DNA of 64,000 bases from Megaleporinus macrocephalus (GCA_021613375.1 CM038726.1:12470253-12534252), one strand, 5' to 3'. Shown: positions 1 to 15,100, counted from the first letter of the stretch. Numbers and translations are program-made. The notes: generated by a model from the letters alone, not told the origin.

Positions 1-950
1 TATTTAAAAGAAATGGGAGGATCGAAGGGAGAAAAAGAAACCAGAAAAAGAAACTGTTGCTACTATGATCATTTTTGTGTGTGAATACTTTTGTAATTTT
101 GTCTTTTGTTGTATAAAAGGGGGAAGGGAAGGAAAATGAAAAAAGCCATGACTGTTTTTGTTTGTGTCCTCGTGTCTTGTAATACGATCTGATTTAAATA
201 GTTTGCAGTTGCTCTGATGTGTCCTCTATAATTCTCCTGTCTGCCTACCGTGGGAGAGACTTTTTCTTTCTTCTTCTTCATTTCTGTTTCAATAGTGTCA
301 CCGCACAGACTGTACAAAAAGCCTGTAAAGGTGCTCTTCTGTTATACTTTTGCTTACTAAGACGTTTTCAGCAACCAAGATCTGAGCTCTTGCCTTTTTC
401 GAGCATCTGCCCGAGTGGACGTTGAATGACACAGCCCATGTTAAGAGGGCTGTATGATTGAACAGTGTGATTTAGTGAAGCTTAGTCTTGTCTGCATGTC
501 ATATGAAGGCCTTCCTCACAAATTAGGGCAGTGATTTCCTTTATGTACCGAGGCAGTCAACCATTTTAACTCCATAATCTGTAACGATCATTAAAGTTCA
601 GTTAGAAAGAAATATGTATCTCATGTATGTAACTGCATTTCTTGGACACTTATTTGTTAGGTGGCACCTAGCAGGTTCCGCTTGTTGGTTTTGTGCATAG
701 AATGGTTTTGCCAAAACAGCAAAAAGAAAAAAAAAAAGGTTTGCTTGAAGTGGTCATTCAAGAGCACAGACCCATTTTTTTGTTATCACCTAGATCAAGC
801 CAAAAAAAAGAAGGTTAAAAGGTGGAAACTGAAGTACAAGCACTGAAATGTGTGGTATATTGTTGTAATAGGGTTTAGGAAGAGGTCAGCTGTGTACTCT
901 TTAGTTATTTGTATTTTATTTTTGTAATAAAATAAGTAATATGCCACTCA
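1..950 (+). other. Putative 3' UTR of an upstream transcript
   Basis: No coding exon is recognisable here. The stretch is T-rich and ends with an AATAAA signal at 926-931 followed by AATAAG, as expected for the last part of a + strand mRNA whose body lies before the window. The small ORFs (for example 661-846, lysine-rich from A-runs) look accidental. The gene cannot be named from this stretch. Confidence 0.35.
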
Positions 951-1302
951 ACCGTCTACCTGCATTCTTTTGCTCCTCATCAAGCCAAGAGATTTGCCTC
1001 ACTCTGACACTGATACGACCTCCTACGCTACATAATGCCATCATGCAGGTACTTGTGTTACATGGATGGCTGTCAAAGTGAACGGCAGCAAAAAGGAATT
1101 TTCAAATGAGAACTTTCCAGAACACACACTCACACACTGACTACTAAGGTAGCTTTCCCTAAACATGTCACTGTAATTCCTTGTAACTCCCTTCCTGGGA
1201 GTAGTAAATCGGAAGGACTCGAACAAACAATGGTCACAATCTGGAATTGCACTGAAGGACATTGTTACAATAATACAAGTGACCTTTTCCTCTCCTTGGC
1301 AG

Positions 1303-2058
1303 CCTTGTCAACAACAATCATTCATCCTGTACCGGTACATGGAAAACTATAAGTACATACACAATGAGCACAAAATCGGTGCTTCTTGGATGCGTGAGCT
1401 TCTTGATATTTTCTTAGAAACGTTGTGTGGTTTCCAGTATAAACGATTCCTCCACATTGACGTGCTTGAAAAGAGCTGTGAGTGCAAACTAATATGTTCT
1501 ATAAACTTTATAAGGAAAGTAAATATTCTAGAATATGTTTAGTGTGTGGAAAGTATTCAAACATGTATGAAAACAACAGCCAGAAGACAGACAATAATAT
1601 TATTTAAAGAGGACACATCCTGTAATCTCATAACGGTTACTCTTTTACAGCAGCAGTATGAGAGCAGTGGTGAATTTGGACAAAGGGAAATGTCTAAATT
1701 CCAAAGCTACCGTCATCCGAATGGATGAAAGAAGGACAGTTTACCACAATTCATGGATACATGCAGTAGTACTGTGCTAAAATTTGAGATAACCACTCAT
1801 TTAATTTCCAGTCCAGACGGCCAAGTTATTTTTCAGTTCTGGAAAAAACATTTTACAGAAAACTACATAGAAGCCTCGGCAAATGAAGACATTATGGAAT
1901 ATTTTAATATCAACTGTCCACACTTTGCCTTTAATACAGCTTCCATCCCAGAGATGCTTTCAGTTTTTCAAAGAAATATCAAGGGGGTTGATAGGAAAGT
2001 TCAAAGAAATATCGAGAGAGATCTCCAGGGAAGTTGGTTGCGTTTTCTCACCGGCTAA
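1303..2058 (+). other. Unassigned ORFs, possible gene relic
   Basis: Two open stretches follow acceptor-like sites: one runs from a pyrimidine tract plus CAG at 1300-1302 to a stop at 1540-1542, the other from TTTCCAG near 1811 to a stop at 2056-2058. The second encodes an uninterrupted helical-looking peptide of about 80 residues. I recognise no family, no start codon context or donor links them convincingly, and they abut transposon remnants. They may be chance ORFs or decayed exons. Confidence 0.15.
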
Positions 2059-2059
2059 G

Positions 2060-2420
2060 TAATCCCAAACACATTCAACAATGATGCTGAAGTCTGGACC
2101 CGGGGGAGCTCGATCTGTTGATCTGAGAACACCAGCAGCTTCATTTGTTTTGCAAATTTTCTTTCTTTTGATCTATTTTCTTTTCTCAGTAATGACTTCT
2201 TTATAGCTACACATCCTTTCAGACCCACAACATCATCTCACAGTGGAAAGTTGGGCTTGATTTTCACTTATCTCCCAAATATGAAAGCTTTAAAATACTG
2301 TTTCTAGGATTATAACAGTTTTAGGTGTCTACCAGGCCAGGTGTGTTTTTTAGAAGCTTTTGTTTCTCTTTACATATTTAAATAATTTTTTAACATTTTC
2401 TATTTTCTTAATGCAAGTGG
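2060..2420. repeat. Degraded DNA-transposon remnant (Tc1/mariner-like)
   Basis: The stretch shares phrases with two other places in the window: the words for 'ctgagaacaccagcagc' recur near 29672, 'agctacacatccttt' recurs near 29970, and 'atgaaagctttaa' with a following 'taccaggcc' recurs near 22698-22758. This marks it as one copy of a dispersed family. No transposase ORF survives. The class is inferred from resemblance to fish Tc1-like elements. The DNA from 2421 to 3011 shows nothing recognisable and would include the lman2l 3' UTR. Confidence 0.35.
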
Positions 2421-3011
2421 ATTATCTTACATCTAATCCCCTAAATATTAATATCCTGCATGTTTTGCCTAGAAATTAAATAATTGATTTGGGTGGCTTT
2501 TAATACTTCATTTAAAACATAAAAGATAATAATTATTACTTATGAGCAACACTAGTCATGTTTTGGACCAGCTACCTCTTAAACTAGATAAAATCAGAGA
2601 TGCTGCAGAAACATTTCATAAATTTTAGTACCATCTGATGTGACTTGAGATGCTGGGACACTTTGTAGATTGATAAAAGACACATTTGGTAGTTTCTTCA
2701 AAGGCAGTGCTTTGCATCATCATTCCAGCTACATTTGTGGGAAAACCAATTATTCAAACTGCTGCAGAATGTGGCTCAAAACATTCTACTACCATATGTT
2801 TCTTTGCTTTTAGTGTTTAAAAGTTCTTCCTAGATGTTTCTCCCATGGTTTCCTCTTGTAGTGTACTGCTCCAACCCATTGGCCTATAGTGCACTGGAAA
2901 GAGCCTGCGGGATGCTGTTCAGTTCATCAGTCCAAACCGCAGAGGTCAAAGTCACTGTCTCAAAACCTCAGGCCTTCTGTAACTGCAGTAGTGAAAGAGT
3001 TGCCTGTGTGC

Positions 3012-3154
3012 TCAGTAGAAGCGTTTGCGCCTGCTCTCGTTCCAGTGGCTGTAGACTACAAGTCCTACGACGATGAGCAGGAAAAGGCCAAGCATGGAGA
3101 ACAGCACAGAGAAGAAGATGGCAATGCCGCTCATCCCCTCCCCGTCATAGTAGG
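3012..3154 (-). CDS. lman2l: lman2l exon 8 (coding part): membrane anchor and tail
   Basis: Residues 282-328. A short stalk, about 25 hydrophobic residues (292-316), then a 12-residue cytosolic tail ending RRKRFY and TGA at 3014-3012. In VIPL the basic RKR close to the end contributes to ER residence and the terminal aromatics resemble ER-export signals. Acceptor TCCACAG at 3155-3161; the ORF reading through to 3320 is intron. Confidence 0.95.
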
Positions 3155-6100
3155 CTGTGGATAAATAAAAAGAGAGGTTTGGTTTGTATGTTGATGAACC
3201 AGACCACAATCTCAAAGAGCAGTTTCTGGGACGAGCCAAGAAAACAACCGACCAATCCACTTTGTTTCTTAGTTGTTTGTCAAAATATTTTTTTTTCAAA
3301 GGGGGAACTGCATAATTCATTTGTTAGAATGTAATTAAAGCCATTCAAAGCAGTTAATGGGTAAAAACAAGTAATTATTTTAGGAAAACAACAAAAATGG
3401 TTGTCTGATGCCTGAGTAATTGTTTTATGATGGTTTTGCAAAAAGGTTTTGGCCCAAAATGTTTATTTCATTTATTTTTCATTATGAACATATTTATGAT
3501 AAACAGATGAATGTTGCCAACAGATGAATGTTGTTTGATGAAATACATTTCTGAAATCACATTCTAGATCTAGTTTTGACTCTAGATGTTGATATACATA
3601 ATCTTAATGTTCTTCCTTCAGTAGTTTCAGATCATTACCTAATTTCATATGAATTCAGTCTTAGTGAAAAATTATATACATCACCCTGTTATTGCATGAA
3701 GCGTAGACAATGTTGCACCTATAAAAATTAAAATGATGCAAAAGAAGAAGCTCACTCCGTGGTACAACAATGAAATACGAACTTAAGACAGACGGTATGG
3801 AAATTTGAGCGCAAATGGCGAGCTGGAAGTATTTTACTCTGTTTGGAAGGACAGCCTTAGCAGTTACAGAAAGGCACTTATTAAAACATGCTCAGCACAT
3901 CTGTCCTCACTTATCAAACATAACAAAAACAATCCTAGAGTTTTATTAAGTGCAATCACAAAACTTACCAAAAACCAGGCAGGAACTGAACCTCAAATAC
4001 CCGCCAACAGCAGCAATGATTTCATGGACTTTTTCAATAGCAAAATCAAGAATATTAGACAAAATGTTCTACCAATACAAGTAAACTATCCTTCATCTGG
4101 TTTGGCTGAGACAGCACAAAATGTGGTTGTAGAAGAAAGACTAGAAACATTGTGTCCACTTCAAGCAGTCAGAACTACAAAAACTTTTCTTCAAATTCTG
4201 CTACATGCACACATGACATGACTCCAACAAACCTACTGAAACAAGTATTACCAGCTATTATTAAACCCATTTTAACACAAATTAATTATTTTCTTAGCCT
4301 AGGACATGTACCAGAATCATTCAAGCTAGCAGTTTTTAAATCTTTGATAAAGAAACCAAATCTTGACCCCAGAGAACTGTCCAGTTATAGACCTATTTCC
4401 AATGTACCATTTATCAAAAGCTGAAGATTTTAGAAAAAGCTGTAGCCCGACAACTCTGTTCCTATCTACATAAAAACAACATATATGAAAAATTCTAATC
4501 TGGTTTTAGGCCCAACCACAGCACAGAGACTGCTTAATGGCTACAAATGATGTTCTTGCCTCTGATCAGGGCCACGTATCTCTACTGGTGCTGCTCGATC
4601 TAAGTGCAGCTTTTGACACTATACATTAAGTTATTCTCTTGGACAGATTAGAAAATATGGTTGGAATCACAGGAATAGCGTTATCTTGGTTCACATCCTA
4701 CCTCACTGATCACTGGTTTCAGTGCATACCATTAAATAATAAATCATCAAATTATACAAGAGTGAAATATGGAGTTTCACAAGGTTCTGTCTTAGGTCCT
4801 CTGTTATTCACATTATATATGTTACCAGTAGGCTCTATTATAAATAGACATGGAATCAGTTTCCACTGCTATGCTGATGATACACAGCTGTAAATATCAG
4901 CCAAACCAAATGACAAATCCAGATATCAGATCACAGATCTCACTTCTCTGTAGTTCTTGGTTCAGTAGCCAAAAATCTTGGTGTGACAATTGATTCAGAT
5001 CTGACATTTAATCAACACAGGCAACATTACAAGGACAGTGTTTATTTACCTGCGAAACATTTCAAAGTTAAAAAATGCATTATCTATGTTTGATGCTGAA
5101 ACACTGGTACATGCCTTTATAACCTCAAGGCTAGACTGCTGTAATGCATTGTCGTCAGGATGCTCCAGCAGGAGCCTGAAGACTTTAATGTGTTTTTTTG
5201 TTTAGGATGTTATAGTTAGATCTGCCAGAGACTCTTTTCTTTGGTCTCCTCTTGTGAGTATATGTTCCTCCCAAGGTTTCTTCCTCCAGTCTGAGGGAGT
5301 TTTTCCTTTCCACTGTTGCCTCTGGCTTGCACACATATATGGGATATATGTTGTAACTGTCTGTTTTCAAAACTTCTGTAAAGCTGCTTTGTGACAACAT
5401 CATTGTAAAAAGCGCTATACAGACTTTTCAGACCACTTTATTATTATTATCAACATTACAAATAAAACTCAGAATATATGTGAATGTTCTTTGGTGGTTT
5501 TGGATAGCAATTACAATGGCTGTAGACACAGAAACCCGATCTGAGTCAGTCAGTATCTCAAATCCTCATTTCACATCAAACCACTTTGTTAACACCTTAA
5601 AAGTGTAATTATACAGAAGTTCACCCCATAAACATAAATACACATATTAAAATAAAGAAACCCATATAAACCACACTCCCGCTTTTTTATAGTGCTTTAA
5701 ACTATTAAAATCTAAGACACGGTTCTGTTCTTGTTGGCCTGGTAAATGCACTGCACGTTACTAATTGAAGCAAATCTCCAAAATCTCAATGTGACTTTGT
5801 TATAATAAACAGAGCTTCTCTTTGTGTCATCACTTTTTAGAACCTGTTGTAGTGGGAAAGCAGTGTGGACTGGATGGATGGCGGCTCACATTTCACTTAT
5901 GTGGCACTTGTTTGTCGTTGATGTGTTGCATCTAGTGTGACTTTTTGACCATCATTAGACAAAACCTTACATCAGCTACTTAGTTAAATATGCTCGATTA
6001 TGCTGCTCAGCAGGGCTGTAAAATATGGACATACAGTTCCATTTTGAAATGTTGATTCTTTCATTTCACTGTGCCCCGAAGACATTTGGGTCTCAGATCA

Positions 6101-9100
6101 AAAGATTGTAGAGATCATATATTAGACGGCACCGCTGGTGGTAGAACACCCATTTTTAGGTAAGCAAAAATGTAGGAACAAATAGTCTAAAAGTAAATAA
6201 CTGGTTGCATATCCCTTGCTTGCAATTATTTGGGAAACCACTGCCATCACCAAATAGTTGCATTTTCCTCTGAAATGCACGCTCAGTTGGTTTAAGGTCA
6301 GGCAACTGACTCAGATAATTTAACTAATGTTCACCCGCATCCCCCCCCCCCCACTTTTTTTGTGTCTGCAGTGTGTTCGTTAGACTGAATGATGACTGAT
6401 TGGATTAATTTCTCTGTAACTTTGCAGTCTGTAGACTTTTGTAGAATTCATTGTGCTGCCATCATCATGAGTACATCAATTGTTCCAGAAGCAGCCATAT
6501 GAGCCCAAGCCATGACACCACCTCAACCATTCTTAACTAATGAGCTCATATGTTGTGGATCACGAGCAGACTTCTCCACAGTTTGGCCTTTCCCTGATTA
6601 TAGTAGAGGTGAATCTCAGTTTCATGAACTTTCCATAACCTCTGCAAATTCCAGTTTAGCTTTCTCCAATGAATTGTTTATACTTTGTTGTATGGCCTCT
6701 TAAAGTCTCCTTCTCTCCTGCCCTGTGGAGGTTGTTGATGATGTCACTGACTACAGTTTTTTTGTGTCTCTCCTCACAGCTGTCATGAGCTGCTGCTGTT
6801 GTTGTCCTTGACCGACATGTTTGTTATCTTTCTGTCTGGTAAATACACCGGAGTTTAGTTTTTTCAGGACATTCCACATTTTTGTATTGGCTATGCAAAG
6901 TTAATTGTACAATAGCTTTGATTGGTTTTTCCTCTGTTCTTAGCTTCAAAATTACTTGCTGTTCTCCCAGAGACCACCGTCTGGTCTTCATGTTGGCTAA
7001 TTCTTTGTACCAACTAATGCTCTCTTTAATATTAATTATTTAAACAGTCAATCTAGCAGCACATTGGCAACACAGGACACCTGTCGGTCACACATTCTAA
7101 GGTTGTAAAAATTCCAAGTTATTCAATACATCTACAGACAAAAACCAAGAAATAAAATCTGAAATTCTGATCTATCATATCCTGTTCATCTTTTGAATCT
7201 TAAATGTCTTCAGTGTACAGAAAAAACAATAGCTGTTTCAATACTTTCAGAGAAGACTGTATAGTGTGATTTGCGCTAATCTAGTTGATGAATGGAGTTG
7301 TGATACATTACTATTAAAAGAGTATGTTTCATCCTGAAGGGGATTCTAATATCAGGACATCTTTTTCCCTGATTGGTCTCTTTTTTTGTTTTTTAATAAT
7401 CGCTATATATACATGCCAGTATATTTCAAAATAGTATAAAACAGCATATTTTTAGTATTTTTTTAGTATTTATACTTCATAAATCTCAGAAACCCTGTTA
7501 TTTATTTATCACAGAAGCTCATATTGCGATGGCAGAAATACATCAAGATAGTGTAAAATAATGTCTTACTCCTCAGTAGCTCCATATTGTCCACACTTGG
7601 AACTGTCACCTCATCTTCATCATCTTCCTCCTGCTTACTCCGTAGCACTGTCAGCTGGTACAGCTTCATAGAGATTAGGTCGTGGTTGTCTACCAAAACA
7701 GCTCATATTAAATGTACATCATCACAATACATCATGAATATTTCTAAATAAACAACAAAGATCTTTTTTTAACGGACATTACCTGAAAGATCTCCAGTGA
7801 TGGCAGATGCACCAAAGTAGTAACCCTGAGGTAGACGCACACCTGGTATGTCCAGGCAGTCCCTCCATTCATGCTGCCCATCGATATCAATCATGACCTG
7901 CAGACAAGAAGTTATATAGTAAACCACTCACACTGCATACAGAGATAACACAGTGTTGTGAAGCGTAGTGTATATTAGAGTTTGATCAGTCAATACAGAT
8001 TCTCCTTACAGCTGCAAGAGTCAAAATAAAACCACACAGTAATTCTAGTGAATAAACAGGTTCAATACCACAAAGATGGGAGTCTTTTTTACTCTTTAGC
8101 TCAAACAATTAGGCCCATAGAATCGGTGGTGACTATCAAGGCCAGCATTACCAGGAACTGTCATGACTTCACTTTCCAGAAATAAGTTTATTAAGGCTAT
8201 AGCCTTACTTCATTAGTCAGACGTGAATGATTAAAGTATGCAATTATGCTAACGTGGTTTGAGAGGAGACTGAAATACTCAATATTGTCAACATCCTAAC
8301 AAAGCACACTGAGTACAGCTCTTTTTATGACTAAAACAAAAAAAATGAATTAATAACAGTGAATATCATGGCTATCAGCCATTTAACTCAGTATTGCTTT
8401 ACCTCAGTATGACTTTCAGGAATCTAAGCATCAAAACAGGGATACACTACTGCAATCTCACCCCCTGATTTTTTTTTCTACCTAGTAATTTATGACATAC
8501 CATCACATTTCTCTTATTCAGAGACATTTTTTAACTACTCCTGTCAACCAAAAACTCTTCAGATACTTTTTTTTTTTAATTGCACTGTTTGGCGAGAGTG
8601 TGCATCAAAGTCCCATGTCTCTTTTGTCCACCAAGGGGTGGACAAGCCTACAAACCATACTAAAAGCACTGTATGAATCATCATGAGAGTCTTTGCAGCG
8701 CTGTTTTTCTTTGTAATGAGCTCCCACAAGTGTTTCAGTGAACCGTGACTACCAGACAAATTTGTTCTGAACATTGATCTATACAATGGAAATTTGTAGA
8801 GCTGCATCCTAAAAGCCACCAAGTCAAATCATCAGTCAGAGACCTGTCAGTTCACTGATATTCTTCAGGATAAGAAGTCGAGAATTTAAAGATATTTTTG
8901 TAACAGTTTAGCTCTTTATATGTGTTGAGTTTACATACCTATATAGGAGGTATCCTAATTCTGCATCCAATTTTAGCTTCTTTGCAAAGTTCATTTGAAA
9001 TGTTAACATTTTTGCCTTCGTTTTTTGTCAGCACGATGCGATGTTCCTCTACAGCAGGCAAATCTACCAGTGTGGGTTGTTAACTAGAGTTATATGTTGT

Positions 9101-12100
9101 AGATGGGGGTCTTATAAAATGTAAACACAGATATGCTCTTTGCTCCAACCTGCAGTTTTCCAAACAGGCTTCTCAGAATACATTTGTACTAGAAATCCAA
9201 TAAAAGAACTGACTAATGTACCTTTAAGTGGAGGATGTATAGGTTATCAATTTATTGACAATAGTTGATAACAGCAATTCAATTGTAAAGTAGAATTACT
9301 TGTTGTTTTAAGCATGAACCTGTGATCCATGACCTGAAACCCCAGTCCTGGTTTTACATCATCATGAGGTCTTTCTGTTTTTTTGTTTGTTTTGTTTTTT
9401 ACAGATATAAAATAAATAAATAATATGATTTTAAACTCACTGAAACTTGCTCTAATGCAAAAATAGAGAAAAATTATCTATTGAATAGGAACACTGATGA
9501 AGTTAGCATTGTTATTTTAGCCTGTGACTTAAAGCCGGTTAACAGCTCAAAGGTTAACACAGACTCTAAGCAGGCACTGTGTGCGTGTATGTGTGTGATG
9601 TAATATGTGACTAAAACCTCTGAACATTAAAAGGAACAAACTAACTGACCATGAGCGACCGTGTGCTCTGATGTGAAAGCTTTGTTGTGGGTGTTTAAAA
9701 CTTGACTCGATGTATAAAGGTCTTAAAGCAATATTGCCCTTCTCTGAAGCGAATGAAAACTGTCCAAGGTATCCAGAAGCTTCCTTGACAATATCCATTG
9801 TTCAGAATAATTTCAATCACGAAATATCATTCCAGCCTAAAGTGGCCACTAAATGAGGTACAACGGTTTTGTATCTACGCTCATAACAAGTATGCAGTGA
9901 AACAGATCGCAGGAGAATTTAATTAGAGTTCGGTACGGTCCAGTTAGAGGAGATTTCCTCAGAGCAGTCCGGACCGACATTTCTAACTAGTATCAGCATT
10001 TTATAGCATCAGCAACTGAAAGACCAATGAATGAATTAATTATAAACTTCTAATACAAATTTGTTACTTACTTCAGTAATAACAAGAGCTACATTAAAAA
10101 ACAGAACGCTTTTGAAAAAAGGAGCCTCCTAAAGTGTTTATTTATAGAAACAGTAAACAAAGCAGCATCTTCTCGTTTCACAAATTGACATGTTGGTTTT
10201 ACACAGTGGCAAGTCTAATCCATAACCATTCCTGCTTAAACAGTCAGTTTTTACTGTTAACTTTTTTTTTACAGCACTTTATTCTCCGACTCACTTTATT
10301 GGCTGACTCGCTTTATTGTCCGACTCGCTTTATTCTCTGTCTCGTTTTTTTTATTCCAACTGCTGCTTCTGGCTTCGTAACTCGCCTGTGTGTGCGCTGC
10401 ACAGATCTGATTGGCTGAGGAGCGCCATTAGTGATCTTACAACACGCAATTGGTCTGTGAGGTTAGTGCGCTACTAAGCCCGTATACCGTAAAGACAAGA
10501 AAAGTTTTGCTGTCAGAATTAAATTAATAATTTATCTGTATGGGTCCGTATTGGACAATTTCTGGTTCCGGAGCCGAACCGTGGTCCGCCTATTAGTGAC
10601 CTCTGGACTACGTAACTGTAAAACTATTAAAATGCTCCTATATGGTAACTGGAGCTGATAAAAATTAGATAACTGACGATCTATTCAGACATAAATGTTT
10701 ATTTTAGATTTTAATTTTGTACAGTTTCAGTTCAGCGGTGTTTTGTAGGAAATGGCTATGCGTCTGACAAGCCCAGTGTGAGGATAAGCCATGTAAGGTT
10801 TTGTCCTAACATCAGACGACTGATTTCAATTCAATTATCAGAGCCTTAAATAATCAATGATCAATATGATTTAGATAAATCCACGGGTAATATTCTCTGA
10901 TATCACATCGCTATTCTTTTTCATGAAACTACTAACGCTCTACTACTTATATTATAATTATATAATTATTACATCCAAGATCCAATATCAAAGATTAGTG
11001 TTGCACCCATACCGATACAGTATCGGTATCGGCGCCGATACTGGCACTTACACACAGTATCGGTATCGGCAATAGAGAGCGCCGATACCATGAAGCTTAT
11101 TGACTAATGGCTGCACGTGTTTCCTGCATTGTGGCATTTTTTTTTCATAGCTCTGCAGTTACTCAACCAGTAAATGGTGTTCTTTTAAGATTATTATATC
11201 TTATTCAGGAAAAGACAAAAAAAATACAACATATAAAAAGTGGAACACTATAAATATCAGGATTTATAGCCATATATCGAGCATTTAAGTCAGAGTTGGT
11301 ATCGGTATCGGTACTCAGTATCGGCAAATATCTGAAAAGTTGGTATCGGTATTGATATCGGTAAGAAAAAAGTGGTGTTGGTGCATCCCTATCAAAGATC
11401 ATAGATATTACTGATGTACAAACATCACAGTGTGACAAACATGCTACAGTAATGACAGTTTTTACCACACAATCAATATTAATAAAATATTTTTGGCTAT
11501 TTGCTACCATGTACCGACTGTATTGATGTATGTCTGTCCCAGTAATGCTGATATTAGTGTACCTATGCCAGTCACACTACCCTGTCAGTGTCATTGCAGT
11601 ATTGCTAATGAGCCACTATCCAAATAATATCCAGTCAGTAATCATTCTACGGTGGTCTCTTTCCACTGAGGGCTCCTAAAAAGGTCACATTTTTTCTATT
11701 TTGGCTTTTTTATGTATTTTTATGTATTCTATGAGTTTTTACTGAAGTACTCACTGTTAGTCTGCGGCGGACGTATCTGATGAAGAGGAAGGTGTCATGC
11801 TTCAGGTTGCGCACCATAGCACTGCAGCCGCCCAGCTCTGTGGGCCTGCCGTCTCGCTCATGATCATAGCCGATTGTGCCATTCCCCACCATCGCCAACA
11901 CGTAGGGGAAGATTCTCTGATACAGCAAATGAAGGACAAGAGGAGTGAATTAATAGAATATTTCTTGTGCAGTGTGTTAGAAAGTAGTTTGTTTTGGCCA
12001 GATCCTGGAGTGAGTCTGACCTTTAAAAGCAGTATGCAGGACAAATGTTCCTTGAGTTTTGGTAATAGTAGAATCAGTGGAAACATGCAACATGCAACTC

Positions 12101-15100
12101 ATTGTTTTGTGAGTTAGTACCTGGGTGCGAGGTGTGTACCTTTTCTTCTGGGCCTAGCTCCACGAAGAAGCACAGGAAAAATAGAGAAACGAGACGTAAA
12201 TATAAATATAGAATTCTGACAGAACTCATAAATAGTTTTTAAACAATGTTGTTTGTTCTGAATATGAACAGCTGTGTTACCGTCGCAAATGAATAATTTT
12301 GAATTGATCCAAATACCCACATAGTGCTGATTTTCTCTAGTGCCCTTATGGGATTTACAGAGTGATTAATAGTGTAGCTTGCTCATAATGGGTTTATAAT
12401 ACTACTTTTTCATAATACTACTATACTGAACTTTAAAAAGGTACTGACAGAATTTTGTCAGTACGATCAAAGACTTGTTTAAGTTAAATCAATCGCTGCT
12501 AAAATTCGATTTAATCCTAACACATAGTTACACTTCGTTAAAACTTGACGCTCTCTGCAATATCTGTAACGTTAATGCAATACTGGCTGTGGCAAAACAT
12601 CTAATCTGAAGAAACACCTGGTCAAACTATAAAATATAGTTAGAAGCTGAGGTGTTTACCATATCCAACTCACAGCAGATACAGCTAATGTTAGCAGCGT
12701 GTTTGCAGCCAGCCCCGAAGAAGCTTTATGTGAGGCATCGTCTTCAGGTAATTATTTAGCTATTTGAATTTGAAAGTTTTTGGAAAAGTGGCCTCTATTG
12801 TACTGGTTCAAGTTAATTTGGCCTGTCTAGTATTGTGAGTCATCGCTAAGCCACTGGCTGCATCAATATTCCTTACCAGCACGCTATTTACAGTAAACAA
12901 ACAACAACATTGTGACGTTTTTAAATAATAAATGTTTTAAGTAGTTTTGGGGACATATACGCAAACACAGTGACACAACAACTTCACAAACAATGACAGA
13001 CAACGACCAAGGCAACTTTGGCATAACTAAAAACAAGTGGTAAAAAGTAATTAGGGTTCACTTTACTAGGTGGACAGCACTGTCAGTGATCACAACTCGA
13101 CATTTAGGTCCATCCTACATATTTTTGTTTAGTTTGTTTTGTGTTTTGTTTATAGCTCAGTTGCACTCTACTGTTTTTCTGGGTATGATTTAAAAACAGA
13201 ATGATAATCGTGTTGAACTGTTCTGTCTGGAAACTTAAATTTAAAATCTCTTTTACTAGTTAATAACCTCTTTATTTGCTTGCTTAAACATCAGAGTTAG
13301 CTTGTAGCCTTGTAGGTACGGGGGGAATAGAGCACCGAGTGCGATTTTCAGATTAGAAGTCAGTCTCTCGGATCAAACGTCTTGCGTTCCACACACGCAC
13401 AAATCCTGGCTGAATGTTAGACATCACTGTAAAAAAATTTGTGGAAATTTCTTCCCCTAGCACTTACAATGTAGGAATCAATTAAACTATGCACGATACC
13501 CACAATACTGCACTGAAATTCAAGCCCTGTTCATCAGACGTTACAAAGTTTCTTGCAGAGGTTTTTAAACTGGCAAGATTTAAAGAGTGCAGCTTTAAAA
13601 GTCAATTTTTAAAAAGTGTAAAAAGCCAAGTGTAATCTGAATAATTGTGGTATTTTGTTCTGTGCAAATCTTTCAGAACTAAATGATGATCAGGGACATA
13701 TTTATGAAATCTATAAAATGTCAAGCATTTTCAACATTTGTTCAGATTTGTTTTCAGATTTTTAAATCCTGTAGTGTGAGCCAGGCATCAGAGAGGCCAT
13801 AAAACATAGAGCCATACCTCTATATGCTTTTCCTCATTGGGGTAGGTATCTACAAACACGCCTAACCCAGAGAAGAAGTCCTTATTTCCAAACACTGGAC
13901 CTGTAGCAATACACAAGATACAGGAGACTTTATGACTATAAATTAACTATGTTTAAGTACTATGTATGATGTACAATCATCCATAACACATAATGGTTCT
14001 TCCGTAAAGACAATAGTTCTATACAGAAACATTAACACAAAAACAATCATGTGAACGCATAAATAGTTTTTCTCTGATTGAAAACAACCCATATTAAAGA
14101 ACCCTTTAAAATATAGATCTATGTAAAATAAAAGCATGCCAGTATTGTTATAAAATACTTTCTAAGTACATCACATATCCATTTTGCTGAGTGGCAGGCT
14201 GTAGTAGTTTTACCTTTCTGCATGCGTTCTTTTGTGTACCACACCGCCAGACCATCCCCATTCAGGTTCTTCTTCCCCTGACCATGGATCTTAAAGTGCA
14301 CCTGCAGCTCCCAGTCTTTCAAATGGCAAGGCTACATGCATCCACACACACACACACACACACATAGATATAAAACTCTATTTTTAACTTCCAAACTAAT
14401 ATTGAGCTTTTTGCGACTTTTCAAACTGAGGTATTCCTCAGATTTACATAAACATTAGGGCTGAATATTGGCAAAACCTGTCGATACAATGTGTATCGTG
14501 ATACAGCAGCCACGATTCAATATATTGTGATATACTGCGTGATAAGTGATATATTGCGATTTTTCAAATCCTACAATTAAAACACACCACTATATGAACG
14601 ATTTTGCCAATACTTACAATAGCATTGCACCCTTGCGCTGCTTATTAATGTTGGAGTGAAGCTGAAAATGGATTACAACACTGCCATCTAGTGGTCAGAG
14701 GTTTAAACACAACACACATTGATTCACTGCCTGCCAGGAATCTGTCTATCAATACTGTGTTTCTGAGAATCGATACAGTTTCACCAAAAATAATATCCCA
14801 ATATTTCAATATTTTCTTACACCCCTAAGAAACATAGTTGATAAACTTTCCAAAAATATTGTATAATTATACTGTTGTCAGAGTTGAAAAAGTTTCAGCT
14901 GTTCATCTAGTTCTGATACACACACTGAAGATCAAGGTTCTACAAAACTACAGAGACTAGAGAGATCCTGGCACGGCAAGGAGTAGTCATGATGTTAGTT
15001 TCAAACTTTACTCAACTGACAACAATATGATCAGATCGAGTCCTTAATGGATGTGCATTACTCACCATACGGCTCCACACTGCCCCCTGCTTGCTCTGCA

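Noticed and set aside
3805..4893. Reverse-transcriptase ORFs as a host gene
   Set aside because: They carry LINE motifs (YADD, GVSQGSVLGP) with frameshifts and stops and lie antisense inside an lman2l intron.
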